Positions 1-12,408 of a DNA stretch of 64,000 bases are shown here, piece by piece. Position 1 is the first letter of the stretch. Each line of letters starts with the position of its first letter. Origin of the DNA: Epiperipatus broadwayi. Lineage: Eukaryota > Onychophora > Udeonychophora > Euonychophora > Peripatidae. Where the stretch lies: contig JAQFVV010006733.1 of assembly GCA_028023455.1 (NCBI GenBank), positions 1 through 64,000 of the forward strand, read 5' to 3'. Made by a program: the position numbers and the translations under genes. The notes under the pieces are model-generated. The model was not told where the DNA came from, searched no databases, and saw nothing but the letters and a program-made list of their open reading frames with translations.

Positions 1-449
1 ATAATGCATCATTACTATATGTTAACCTACACAACTCCTTTCCATCCCAAATACATCATATATTTATTATATGAAAATACTGTTGACTTTTTATCAACCT
101 TTCTTTTCTTTGCTTCATTTATCAATTTTTCTCCCATTCTTCATCCAACAATTTTTTCTATCACTAAATAATTCTAACAACTATATCTATTCACCAATAT
201 CTCTAACTTAATATCTCCCAATAAAAAATTCTACATCCCTTTCTTCCTTCAGTATTGTCCATCATTATATTTTGATGCTTTCATCAAATTTAATCCTTAC
301 CTCTTTTTCCACTTTGTGACATGTCCTACATATTTGAATATTTTTCGGCACAAGTAAAATAGATTATCTTGCAAAAGATTCCAGATAAAATTAAATATTT
401 CCTAATTATCATTAACAGTATCTTAATCTTCTTCCTGAATTTTTCATTA

Positions 450-1130
450 TCTTTTCCATTTCATCGTAAAATATAATAAATAAAATAGGTATATAGCATC
501 CCAAATTTGAACCACAATTCATTTTTAATCTCAATTGATTCTTAAGAATGAATATGATATATAATTTAATTATTTTCATACAATTTACTTAATAGACATC
601 TATTAAAGCTTCATCCATTCCAATTGTTAAACTATCCAAGGATGACCATTTTATTTACTCTATCATGAGTGCCTTCTATATCTATAAGAAATCAACATAT
701 ATAATCATCATCTATATCTACCACATCCATAATATGTAAATTCAATCATACTAAACCATTCTATACGCCTACCAACTGAAACTCCTGTTTCACCCATTAT
801 TATCTCTTCATCCATTTTATAATCATTACTAACATATACACGAGAAAACTTACATAAAACCATGCTGTCACTAAAATATCACCACTATTCAACTTTATAT
901 CCTACCCTTTTCCTTTGAATAATAACTTTACTTTAGAAACATCTAAACTGTCGAAATTCTTTATCTGTAAATAACATTTATTAAAACAGGATAATAACTC
1001 TATTTTCGTGTTCAGATCTAAAATCATTAATGCATCTCTGCTAACATCCATCTAAAACCTCTTCTAGTTCCCACTTCTTTTTAACTTCTTCACCTCATTT
1101 AGTTCATTTCTGAAAAATCATATTTCATTA
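450..1130 (-). pseudogene. Decayed LINE reverse transcriptase fragment
   Basis: Read on the minus strand, this stretch keeps recognisable reverse-transcriptase pieces in the right order but in several frames with stops. An FKGKG-like element lies near 905-919, a motif-A-like DIEGTHDRV near 657-683, and a motif-B-like DAISP..LFII near 490-525. A functional non-LTR element would copy its RNA into DNA at a nicked target. This one cannot make a protein. The clade is uncertain; the KGKG and DIEG pieces resemble L1-, R1- or RTE-like enzymes. It is unrelated at the DNA level to the RTE at 12.4-15.7 kb as far as I can see. Confidence 0.45.
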
Positions 1131-3325
1131 CGATATCTTTTCATATTTAATATTCATCATCTACATAATATTTAATATCTTTTATATTCACTAAATAATC
1201 ATTACATCATCAAAAGCTTCTAAAAATCAGTTCCTCATCATCGTAATACTAACTTCCTTGCCATTTTCTCCATTTAATAATTCAAAAATTTTTATCTACA
1301 TCTCTTCAATTTTATTAATATCTCCAACATCTTATTATTCAATTTTCTGACTTTCTTTTCTATAAATGTTCGCTTTGTAATGCAATCTCTTCTTTCTTCT
1401 AAGTATTTTCCCATACATTTAGTATTAATATCATTCTTTTCACTATTCTTAATTTAGCACACTTTTCAGAGGTCTTCTACATGCTTTTCCTTTCTTTTAC
1501 ACTTTATTAATAGATTTAATTTTTTATTTACTTCTGTCTTTCTAATATTCTCACTCCTAAACCTACTATTGTGAAACTTTTATCTTCTTACACCTAACCT
1601 ATACCTATCCCCTAATCCAATCTTCCTATTATTTCAATTCATATTTACATTCTTCCAACTATCACATCACTACTCATCCATTATCTTTTCAATAATATTT
1701 TCACTTTATTATCTGATTTTTCATCAACATTATTAATCATTTCAACATAATGAAATGCAGATCACCAGTATATTTTTCTTCATTACTAATGTATTCTAAT
1801 TTTGTTTTATTTATCTCTTTTTCACAATAATATATAATTTATTGTAGTGAAAATATGTTTTATTTTTGACCGTGTATTGTCCTCTAACATTTAAGAATTT
1901 CATGATCAAATTCACTTTCGACAAAATTCTTCTAAAGCTGTCTTCAATTTTACCATCTACATCTAAATTTCTCTCAGAAATCCATTCATATCTCCTAGAA
2001 ACACATTCTCTTCCCTTTCTTTTAAAACTTAAATATCCTTTAATTAAACATCGTGATAATGAAATACTATTCACCTAATATAATTTGATTGATTCATATA
2101 GTTGATGTGTAACGATGTAGTCATCATATCCATTTGTTTCACCAACTTTATTTAAAATCACATAAGTAAATGATATTTAATAATATTTAAACATTTTTTG
2201 ATATAACGACTCTATCAACACCCCTTTTCTTTCTTTCATTATAATTGTTAAAATGCAACACCATCCTAAAATAGTTCTTTCTTCTTCTTCTTAAAATGTT
2301 TCACTGATTGTTGTAATAATTTCAAGTTTCATTTTCTAATTGTTATTTAATCTTTACCCACTTTTCTGGCTTTCTACCACTTGTATATCTAAAACTGCAA
2401 TTTAATAACTTTTTCTTCCTGAATCACTTTGTAAATTCTTTAATTTTTTCTTCATACTACTGATAAATGAGCTTTACTATTAATTTTACAAACCCATCTT
2501 TTCCATAATCTATATTAGATTTACAAACCTTCAGGGCCTTTTATTACTTATATTCCATCCATTTTTAATAATATTGTAATTTAAAAATCACCTCTTTATA
2601 AGCTTCCAAAAAAATATTGCTAGAACTAAACTCCTGCACTCACTTCAAGTATCTCACCCAAACTTCATCTTTACAATATAACTTTTTCCCAAATAAAAAA
2701 TAATCCACATGACCACAACATTTATAATATTATTTCACACATCGTCTTCGACCTTCATTTGTTGAATACGTTCGCTTTTCAATGTAAACATCTATTTGTA
2801 AAACTTGTAATAATCCAATTTCATCACTTTCCCTTTTGAATCATAATCAAATTCAGACCAAATCAAAGAGATCATCCATTATTCTTCTTCTGATATCTTA
2901 ATAAATGGTTAATCCCAAATCATAACATATATATAATCTCATTATCTGTTAACTTTGTCTGCTACAGGACTTAATTGTGGTCTGTGCAAACATACTCTAC
3001 ATACCTACTTACTTTCAAAATTGAGAACTTCTGGATATCTTCAATATGCATCTCCTATGATCACTGTTTCATAATTCCACTTTTTCTGCTCATCATAAAC
3101 ATTTTCTAATACCTTCTGGTCCTCCCTTATCTATTCTTTATCCTTACCTAACCAATAATTCCCTATTCCCCTCGTCATTTATCTCTATTGATTTTGATTT
3201 ACTTCTAAGATCCTTCAATTCTTCCTCTAAGTTGACACATAAGTCAGAGAAAAGTTCTTTTTTTAAAATTTAAATTAACTTATCAAATCTTTAAAGTTCT
3301 TATTTAATTTTATGATTTTAACAAT
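1131..3325. other. C/T-rich stretch, possibly the 5' part of the same LINE
   Basis: The plus strand is pyrimidine-biased over 2 kb, as expected for the antisense of an A/G-rich retrotransposon coding strand, and it directly continues the reverse-transcriptase remnant. I could not identify a convincing endonuclease motif. Short open frames here (for example 1811-2074) show no family resemblance and I do not call them genes. Confidence 0.25.
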
Positions 3326-4037
3326 TGTTCAGTTCTATTGCTTACGGTAGAAGAGTCCAGGTTCCTGTTGGCAATTCCCACAGAGACTTTCCTGGAAGAC
3401 CGGTCTGATATTTTGAAGGTAGCATTAACTGGTTCTATTCTGGTATCATAGCCTTTTCATTTTTAAAATAAGTGAGGGAGGACGACAAGTGTGTCTTGTC
3501 ACTCGTCTCACCAAATCAAGTTGGAAACTGTCAGGAAAACTGTATTTCTCTTTTTATAGTATCCACACAGATTCAACCAACAAAACGTCACTAATCCATC
3601 CTTTTCATTCAGGTCCGGGCTGAGGCTTAGTGCTTCCATTGGTCAAACTAATTTCTCTTTATTCTTTTATCTGTTTTTCATCTGACTTTTTAATTACACA
3701 GCTTTTGGATAATTAATAAACAATCATTTCCATTTACAGATTACAGGAATTAATTAATATCTGTTTTTATTTTTACTTACGTTATTTCTTTATTAAAATA
3801 TTTCTATATTTAAATCTTTTATTTTTTTATCAAAAAAGTACGTTCAAATACTTTCTTTATTTATAAAAAAAAATTTTTTAAAGTTTTGCATCTGTGCGAA
3901 TATAATATATACGTTATACGTTTAACAAACATTTTAATTTTAGCGTTTAGTTGTTTTTTTAATACATTTATTTTTATTTGCGAACTTAAAAGTTTTTATT
4001 TCAATTTAATGTAACGACATATTTATATATCGTTACA
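3326..4037. repeat. LTR-like repeat F, copy 1
   Basis: About 0.7 kb aligns along its length with 47991-48648 (shared blocks include GGTAGAAGAGTCCAGGT near the start and GCGTTTAGTT near the end). Both copies start TGT and end TTACA, the TG...CA form expected of a long terminal repeat. The right end is a near-palindrome, TGTAACGA...TCGTTACA. No 5-bp target duplication is visible on either copy, so solo-LTR status is an inference. Another kind of dispersed repeat is possible. Confidence 0.5.
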
Positions 4038-4249
4038 ATATATATATATATGTTATTTTAAAATCAGTTACAATTGGTGGAAAATTAATTAGGACATTAA
4101 ATGTACTATTAGATTTAAATTGGTTTTATGGGTTAGTATTCAATTAGCTTGCTGATTTATTATATGTTAATTTTTAAATGAGTAAACTATATGGTAAATG
4201 CTTTTAATTAGTATGATGAATGAGGCTCTTTGGTAATTAATGATAGATA

Positions 4250-6000
4250 TAATGAGAGTTCAATATATTTGAAGTGATGGACACTTAAAAAAATAGAGTT
4301 GCATAGTTTCTTCCTTTTTGTGGCAGAGTGAACAAGTTGAATCTATATTGTCAGAAATATTTTTTTTTTAGCTAAGAAGGTACAAGTTAAAAAAGGTTAC
4401 AAATTAATCTAGATAAGGCAGTCAAGGCATTTAGGGTCGTAGATACCCAAATTTAAATTATTGGATAATCTATTTGTTTGTGCAGTGGAGAAAATATTGC
4501 AGTATTACTAATTGCTCATTCTAGGGCAAGGTCATGAACTTCCCAGAAATTTATTTTAATTAGTAGAGCATGTTGTTTTAGTATGTAATATCTGACTAGA
4601 TTATTGGGAAAGTTTTTTGAAAAATATATATTTAACTGGTGGTGGTATATCTGTAGTGGTGAGTGTGGGATAAAAGTGCTATTTTTACTGTTCTCTGGAG
4701 ATGAATTGCAGGGAATGAATGAAGTGAGAGCCTATTGTTACTGGTGTATTTTTGAGTGGTTTTAATATTCATTGCCACAACCTTCTTCTCCACATAAGTT
4801 TGATTCATAAGGAATTTATTTTTTCTCTTGAAAAAGGTGATGTAATTGATTCTGTATGTGTGTAAAATACTATTTTGGGGAATATTAGAATACTAATAAG
4901 AGTAATTTTGACATGCAGTGAGAGGTAGACTTTTATATAGGGAATTGGTTATGGTTGTAATGAATGTCTTGAATTGATGTTTCCAAGCATTTGTCATTTT
5001 GTAACTAGGAAGTTATAAGAAGTTGCTGTCAAATAGAAAGCATACTATTTCCAGCTAAGGTGTTCCACATAGATGACTTATTGAGGTTGAAATAGAATTT
5101 GTATTATTTTGTATAGTCTGAATTTTTTTAGAAAAAAAGAAAGATAATGAGGTCATCCATATAAAAAATGTGCTTAATGATTTTATTGACAAGTGGAATG
5201 TAGATGCCAAATATTTTGTTTTCAATTTCTAATAGCAAAAGATTAATATAAATTATAAATAGCAAGACACTAAGGGAGATCACTGAGGGATGAAACTGTG
5301 AGTGTTGAATCCAAATAGAACTTTTCCATTAAAGATAATGTAGGTGTCTCTGTTTCTGAGGAAGTTAATGAGAATTGTGATATGAATATATGGAGATGTT
5401 ATGTATTTTTAGAATTGGATCATATTTTTAATTAGCACAGAGTCAGTGATGGAGGCAATGTTTAATTTAACACCAAGAAACATAGTTTTTCTTAAGTGTC
5501 TCACTTGATCTATAATTATTTTAAAAAGGGTAATGACTATAGTGATGGATTTTTTTTATAAATTAAAAGCTGAGAACTAGGGCAAAATTAAGGGTCATAT
5601 TTTATCTATAATGATAGATTTTATGGTTTGATTAAAATTTAAATCAATTAGATGGGATGTAAATTATTTAGAGGGGATGGAAGAATTTTTTTTTTTTTGG
5701 AAAAAAGAAAATAAGGAGTTAAAATATAGTTGTTCAATCTGATAGACTTGCTTAAAGAGATTGTTGAATAGATTTAATATTAAGGGGATGATAAAGAAGC
5801 TTAAGTGAGTAAGTATATGAATTTGCATGAGAACCAGAATGTATGTTATTTTAAAATGAGTTGAGCTTGAGTATAATATCATTATATGTAGCTCTGTAAT
5901 TAGAATTGCTAAATCCAAAATCTTCAGATCCCCCCCCCCTTCTTTTTTAATTTTCATCATCTTACAGAATAAAAATATCACTGAACTTTTAGAATTACAG
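4250..6000 (-). pseudogene. Decayed LINE with YMDDL reverse transcriptase and C-terminal zinc-knuckle
   Basis: The minus strand encodes, across frameshifts and stops, a run resembling the reverse-transcriptase core of an L1/Tx1- or R2-like element. A motif-B-like segment near 5230-5300 reads S.SVLLFIIYINLLLLEI, followed by GIYIP and then FYMDDLIIF near 5143-5166, the catalytic Asp pair with Met in place of the usual Ala. About 0.8 kb downstream, at 4299-4334, is CSLCHKKEETMQLYFFKC, which fits the zinc-binding (zf-RVT) tail of such enzymes. The order and spacing suit a LINE ORF2. It is clearly dead. A related zinc-tail fragment lies beside repeat F copy 2 near 48.7 kb. Confidence 0.55.
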
Positions 6001-6583
6001 CTATGAAGATAAAAAAAAAAAGAGGAAGAAACATGTGGTAATTATTTTTTACACAATTGAACATATAACAAAGATATATATACATTTGTTATTTTTTTAT
6101 AGTAATAAATGAGCTGAAGGTAGTGGGAAAGAGAATGGATGCATAATTTTTACTTTTTAAAGAAGTATACTGACTTAGTGGAATTGTTCTGTTGTTAAAT
6201 TATAAAATATAAATTTTATAACACTGAAAGAATAATTGTTTGGATAGCACTTAATTCCTTAATTCCTGTGCAGATTAGAGCAGTTATGATGAGAGATTAA
6301 ATGTTCCTGGATAAAGCTCAGTTTAATTTCTGATTTTGAAAACCAGAAACTGGATGCTGTCTGTTTACCATTCATTTTTCAAGTTTATTATAGATGGCTC
6401 TAGAGTAGGATGAAACAATTGTTATTGAAAGCATATGATAAATTAATATGATATTGTTGTTGGTTCTAAGTAAAAGAGAATACATTTTGTTAAATATAAA
6501 ATTTAAGTAAAATATTCCTTTTTTCCTCTTATGTACCTACAATTTGAATAAGTATTAAATTAAAAAAAAAATAAAAAATTAGG

Positions 6584-6626
6584 AATGCCACATGTGCACC
6601 CGTTTACGGGTGCTATCATAGGCATT
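6584..6626. other. Short imperfect hairpin
   Basis: AATGCC and GGCATT flank a perfect inner stem GCACCCG-TTTA-CGGGTGC. It stands out from the A/T-only surroundings. No protein or terminator context is visible, so its role is unknown. Confidence 0.5.
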
Positions 6627-6629
6627 TTT

Positions 6630-9169
6630 TTTCTCAGCCATTTGTTGATCTTATATACTTAGTCATGTGGATGATCTCCTTTTTATTCTCTCTTTAGATG
6701 TATTAATGCATTTTTTTTATCACTGCATTATTCTACTTTGTTAATTATTTTTGTTGATATCTAAATAAAATTATAGCATAAATATATGTGCGTATGTTAA
6801 AGATATATATTATATAGGGTTCGCTATACAGAATGGATTGGAATTATATGAATATAGAGAAACTATGGTAACTAAAACAATTTTTTAAATGTAATTAATC
6901 CACATACACACACACACACACAAAATGCTGATTTTTAAAAAAATTCTAATAGAAATATGGTATTTATAAAAACAACTACAATAAAAAAAAAAAACAACAA
7001 CTTATAAACAATGAAAATTAAAACTTAGATCATGTTATTTTTTATTTTACAAAGCATTTTCAAATAAAATGCATGCTTGGGTAATTTAAATAACATTTAA
7101 TTAAAGCAAAGTACCATGGCAGAACAAATAAAATTTCTATTCTAAATAGAAATACATATAGATAAAACATTCACTCAGATGTATATAAACGTAGTAGATT
7201 AATTACATAAAAAGATTTCTAAACATTAATTTAAAAAAAAAATAGATAACGAAAATAAAAATAAGTTTCTTAAAACAATAAGAAAAACAGATAAACAAAA
7301 AAGAAACATGAAAACTGAAATAAGATAATAATTAATAATAAATCTTTATTTAAATGTAAACATGAACCTCTTACGAAAATGCTCTTGACATTAATGTTTA
7401 ACAAGATGAAAAATAAAATACTTTAAGAAATAAGAATATATTTTAAAAACCTAAAGTAATTTTCAAAAAAGAAACCATTCATTTAAAACAATTTTTTTTT
7501 TAAGCTTACATACTTCTTCAACTTATCATATAAGCAAATAAAAAAATCTAATCTATTTAGCATTAATTGTAGAAAAGCCTTTAACATTGTAAAAATAAAT
7601 ATTTTTTGCTCCTTCATTCGTTTGAATCAAAATAGACAATTTCCTATTTGTCTCTCTTCCAATATTTTAAATAACTTAATATAAAACAAACAAAAAAAAA
7701 AATCACATGAATATAGCATATACTATGTTTTTCAAATGCAAATTTTTTATATACTACTTCAGTTCTACAATCTATTATAAATTTAAGTAATCAATATATG
7801 CAACATAGTATCCTTATTAAATCATTATACAGTGTTACCCTATCCAAATTCCAAAACTAGTTTATGACTTATAGTCTTTGTTGGTAAAGAGTTTTGGCTT
7901 GTCTTCAAATCTTTTAAATGTTTATGAATTTCAGATATGGCTTCTGATAAAAGATCTGTTAGATCTAAAAAAAATCCAGATATATTAGATTCAGTTTCAA
8001 GTTCTTTACAGGTGAGAAAGTCTTAAACCAGAAATTAATCTAGTGCAATACTCCATAGAGATTTTAACAAACACTACCATATAGCATCTACTGATGATTT
8101 AAGCCTACAAATAGGTGTCAGAACTGAGTAACATACATGGAAGATTAGATCTGATAAATATTGTCAACTTTATCTCACTGCATTGAAAAAAAGATATAAA
8201 ATGAACAAAAAAAACTATTCATTAAAGACTTAAATTTATAGTACTACATTATATTATCTACATCCTCATAAATTGCTGGGTTAGAAATGTTTAAGAAAAA
8301 TAGAAGACATCTCAGTCCTCAGGTTTCATATACTACCATCCAAAGAAATAATAAATGTATGAGTTAAAAAAGCTTTGAGTTTAAACTCATATCCCCCCCC
8401 CTCCACCAAAAATACTATGGATAATCTGCCTTACATGATGATCCTAAATAAATTTCTTTAGATTCTTTATATAAAAAGACAAAGTGGTTGTTTTTGAGAT
8501 TTTTAGGTTAGAACACAAATCATGTAAATGTACCACTAGTCAAATTGAATAAATTAAGTCCCATTCGTGTCATCAAAAAAAATAATAATAATATTGAACA
8601 AAATGCATCCCTTGTGACAATATTAATCAAAGGAAATGCATTAATGAAGAAAGAATGAATGAAAGTTGCTCATAAATCTATGTTTTTGATTGTCAAAGGA
8701 ATACTAATACAAACATAATTATTTGGGATCAAAACATATACAGTTTTGCTTTATAAAATTCTTTGTTTAATGGTAAAAACTTAAAATATTTATCCAGAAA
8801 AATGAATTATGGAATAACTATTACAATTTAATATGAAGTCATAAAATATAAACAAAAAAAAAAATCAAACCAGATAAGAAATTATTTAGTATGTACAGAA
8901 TTTAAAAGAAAATTGATGGATTATTTTAAACATATGGATGTTTAATAAATTAACAGTGATAATCAAGAAATATTATAATTATTTGTTTGCAAAAGCAAGG
9001 TTATACATCTTTTGTAATTCAATTGTTACTAATTTTCTTTTTTTCAGAGTGAATATAATATCTGCTAAAATGAAAATACACACAGAAAAAGTAGTTATAC
9101 ATCTTTACAATTAATGAAATAGTTAAGGCTTTACTTCATTAGTGTTTGAAATCAATTAATATATATATA
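6630..9169. other. AT-rich stretch, mostly unassigned
   Basis: A CA microsatellite lies at 6901-6923, and A-rich plus-strand DNA runs from 6.9 to 7.8 kb. Apart from the possible exon at 7840-7964 I recognise no gene or repeat. Confidence 0.4.
7840..7964 (-). CDS. Candidate 3'-terminal exon, function unknown
   Basis: On the minus strand a polypyrimidine acceptor (GGATTTTTTTTAG) is followed by 41 open codons ending at TAG (7840-7842). The peptide has an amphipathic, helix-like stretch LLSEAISEIHKHLKDLK and ends in LVLEFG. The open frame extends upstream past the acceptor to an in-frame TAA near 8016, giving about 62 codons. The following minus-strand DNA (7.8 to 6.9 kb) is U-rich, as 3' untranslated regions of AT-rich animals often are. 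I do not recognise the protein and found no partner exon. Chance opening of a frame this short is quite possible. Confidence 0.22.
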
Positions 9170-9524
9170 TGCTTTGTGCACAGATAATGAAACTATTAAA
9201 TGTAAGTAAAATTATCCAAAGTTACCGCCAAGTGCTTTTGAGACAGTTTATAGTCCCATATTCATGGAAAAATCAGGGAAGCTTACTACATAGTAAGTGA
9301 CCCAGCAGCAATCAATAGAAGAGAGGCCTGCTTTTCTCTGTTTTGAAAATGATCTATGTAGCATCTTCATATGACTTTGCATAAATTTGCATTAATATTA
9401 CAGTTCTTAACTAAACACAAGTAGCTATGAATATGGGACTATAAACTGTCCCAAAAGTGCTTGGCAGTAACTTTTGATAATTTTACTTACATTTAATAGC
9501 TTCATTATCTGTGTAAAGAGCACT
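9170..9524. repeat. Foldback element with ~86-bp inverted arms
   Basis: The left arm at 9180-9264 and right arm at 9427-9512 are near-perfect reverse complements (for example ATGAATATGGGACTATAAACT against its complement), around a 162-bp centre. Homology continues weakly outward to about 9170 and 9524. It encodes nothing. This is the form of a non-autonomous foldback or long-TIR element. CAATTAAT occurs on both sides (about 9153 and 9527) but not exactly at the arm ends, so a target duplication is unproven. Confidence 0.75.
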
Positions 9525-11123
9525 CTACAATTAATGTAAATATAGTAACAATATATACTGAAAGATTCAGTAAGATTATAATTTGAAGTGATGGATATAA
9601 AAATGTTATCTACTTTTAATATGTAAATGTTGCAATCAAAGTGTGAAAATCAGAAATGTATAGAATTCCTAGGCATTCTACACAACACCAAAAAAGGGGC
9701 ATCCAAATATGCAACACTTAGAATTTTTACACATTTCCTAGGCATTTTATAAAATGCCACAAAGAAAATTAGCATAAAATACTCTCAGAAATATCATCTA
9801 ATGTCATAAAACTGGCATGTTATTCTGGGATTAAAAGAACATCATATAAAGTTCTCTTTGGTTGCAATGCTAAAGTGGATCTCACAACATTTTCTTTACC
9901 CTAAGATGTTTTACAAGACATACAGACTAAGAAGCAACTGGAAAAATAATAGAAAACATACAAACAATACAACAAAAAAACAGATCACCTATCCAAGATA
10001 AAGATTCTATAGCACGAAACATGGATGAGATTATATTCCACAATGTAAAAAACAAAAGTGATGATTAATACATCTATTGAAGAGGCTTCCAGTTGTGCTA
10101 TCTGTTACATCTGTTTGAAGGAAACTGTAGTGCACAGATATTTATAAACTCTTACTGAAATATTCATGCTGCCTAAGATGGAAATGAGAACATAGAATGT
10201 TATATTAATATTAAACAAAGTAAACCTCTCCATATAGTATTGCCACCCTGTGCTAGTATAAGATAGTGGTCATGGGATGCTTAATGGTTTATATTAATAT
10301 TTTATATATACTTTGCTTTAGTATTGAGAATGTTGTTAACTAAATCAGGAAATACAAGTAAAAAAAAAAAAAAAAATGGATCTCAATAAAAAAATTTCTC
10401 TTGCACCTTTGCGAATCACTGTGTGAGTTCCTATTCTAAATGTCAACAAGGGTTGGGTGATGGATATGATCTGCTGGACATTGTTATGAGTGTTAACTGA
10501 TGTAGAACTACTGAAGGAATTTTAAACCAAATCTTTGCCAGATTACAATTTCCTTTATATTCCCAGTATGTACTGAGAATTGAAAATGTTCCTGACAAAG
10601 AAATAATTATCCAGTCAGCTGCTTCTGCTCCAACCATGGGTAGTGACCAAAGATTCACCAGATGTACTTACAGAACCAGGTGCCAAAATTTAAAATGTGT
10701 TTTGATGAAAATTGCACTGAAGTGCAATTCAAAATGTCATTCCAGTCTACCTTGTAACAATAAGAATTTTGCACTGTTCTTTTTCTCTTCATGTAGAATA
10801 ATCCCATATTCTATTCACTGGAAAGTAGATAAAAAATAAAGTGAAATTTCATACTTTGTTCAAAAATGTCATGTATTGTATAGAATCCCTAAGCATTCCA
10901 TACAATGCAGGCTTTTCACAATTTCCCGATAATATATATATATTACATAATTACAGATCGCATGCTTAAACAAACCAATAATATATAAGCTTCTTATTGT
11001 TAAGACAATGCTTCAGTTAAGCAGTAAATAGATATCTAATTATAGTATTGCCTTGATAACTTTCTCTTGACTTGTTCAAGAACAAGGGCTGTAATGATAT
11101 AATTTACATGCATATATAATAAC
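9525..11123. other. AT-rich stretch without a recognised gene
   Basis: It contains two short related patches with 'TATAGAAT..CCTA.GCATTC' near 9658 and 10878 and a poly-A run near 10360. A segment at 10200-10290 resembles 62345-62435. The short frames at 10443-10658 and 10636-10839 show no family features. Confidence 0.4.
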
Positions 11124-11208
11124 CAGTCATTGTTACATCTGATTGGCTGTCACATAAGCATTTTTAAAGTGCATCTGCTGAAGGTTTTAGCCTTTCATGT
11201 TATTAATA
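11124..11208 (+). repeat. Family A dispersed repeat, 3' fragment
   Basis: It shares CATCTGATTGGCTGTCA and GGTTTTAGCCTTTCATGTTA with the copies at 19.1-19.7, 25.2-25.4 and 49.3-49.5 kb. The 5' part seen in those copies is missing. Confidence 0.7.
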
Positions 11209-11571
11209 ACCAGTTAGCTGTTTGTACTTACAGTTTTTATATATATACCGTATTTAATGGCAATAATCTTTTTAATAATACTAATATAATTTTTTTATAA
11301 AAAATACTATCAAGAATAATATAACATGATTTTGGCAGTTTATGCAGACCTAAATTTATATGTGCCAAATTAATTTTAAAAATATAAGCATTTCTGTTTA
11401 ATGAAACTAACTTTTAGGGTTAACTTTTAGAGTTTTAATGAAACTAAAAGATAAATGTGGAGGTTCTTTTCTAATGTGGCTGAATTTAAGCATTTCATAT
11501 GATTAATAGAAATATTATTTTGTAGATTAGGTAGGATAAGGCATTAGTTAAGTCAATCATAAATTACTTTG

Positions 11572-11629
11572 TCAAGAATTGGTGGTCGAGAGCTTCCCGG
11601 CTGATACTATGACACATGAGGGGAAAAAA
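11572..11629 (+). mobile_element. Internally deleted tRNA-derived SINE with 17-bp TSD
   Basis: The start (GTCAAG..TTGGTGG) and end (CTTCCCGGCTGATACTATGACACATGAG plus an A-run) match the full SINEs at 50864 and 16501, but the middle is missing. AATCATAAATTACTTTG stands on both sides (11555-11571 and 11630-11646), a perfect target-site duplication showing retrotransposition. Because the TSD encloses the shortened element, the deletion may predate insertion. Confidence 0.8.
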
Positions 11630-11678
11630 AATCATAAATTACTTTGAAGAAGATTAAAGAAACAAAAAAGTATATTAT

Positions 11679-12021
11679 AAACAGTGAGGATTGCCAATTC
11701 CTCTACAAGCTTTATGATAAATGCTTAGCCAGAGCCAGCACTTAAAATATCTCTGTCAGGAACCCCTCCCCAAACCCCTGACCATGGTTTAGTGCTTTGG
11801 CACTCCTCAGAGAGGTGTCAGGGTGAGGAGTGCCAAAGCACGAAATCATGGTCAGGGGTTTGGGAAGGGGTTCCTGACAGAGATATTTTAAATACTGGCT
11901 CTGGCTAAGCATTTATCATAAAGCTTGTAGAGGAATTGGCAATCCTCACTGTTTATGACTTACAAGCTTAAGAGATAGGGTCATGTGATCTATGAATTGA
12001 TATATGACTCTTATTTTGACT
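11679..12021. mobile_element. Palindromic insertion flanked by 15-bp direct repeats
   Basis: The left arm 11678-11809 and right arm 11824-11955 are reverse complements over 132 bp with five mismatches and no gaps, around a 14-nt loop. They are clearly more G+C-rich than their surroundings. A 66-bp tail follows. AAAAAAGTATATTAT flanks the whole unit at 11664-11678 and 12022-12036, fitting a target-site duplication of LINE-machinery length. No coding capacity is visible. RNA from either strand would fold into a long hairpin. Confidence 0.75.
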
Positions 12022-12408
12022 AAAAAAGTATATTATTTATCTTTATGCAAATTAAAATTAATATATGTGCTAAATTAATTTCAGAAGAATAGATATTTTT
12101 ATTTAATAGCAGTGAAAGAAATGGGAGAGGAGAGACTTTTTTTTTTATTGTGACTGAATTTTTATTTTTTTCTTTATTATGCCATACAATCTCAAACTAA
12201 GAAATAACACAATGTATTAGGATAGGAAAACAGAATGTTATAATAAACTAATTTTCTTCTGATACTAATCGTAAAAATATTAAAAACAACATGTGTGTTG
12301 TTGTTTAGCAGAGACTATTTAAAAATAATACTATATAACTTCAAATAATATCCAATCGCTTTCGACACAACTATACTAAAAATATCATGATCATCATCAT
12401 CATCATTA

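Noticed and set aside
5664-5981. 105-codon minus-strand frame
   Set aside because: It lies in LINE debris, crosses homopolymers and has hydrophobic AT-driven codons without family resemblance.
8090-8130. CTGATGA as a possible hammerhead core
   Set aside because: No GAAA with stem II follows. The same holds for CTGATGA near 38318 and 41025.
10443-10839. Overlapping short frames in a slightly GC-richer patch
   Set aside because: No splice signals or domain, and stops occur in the most protein-like frame.
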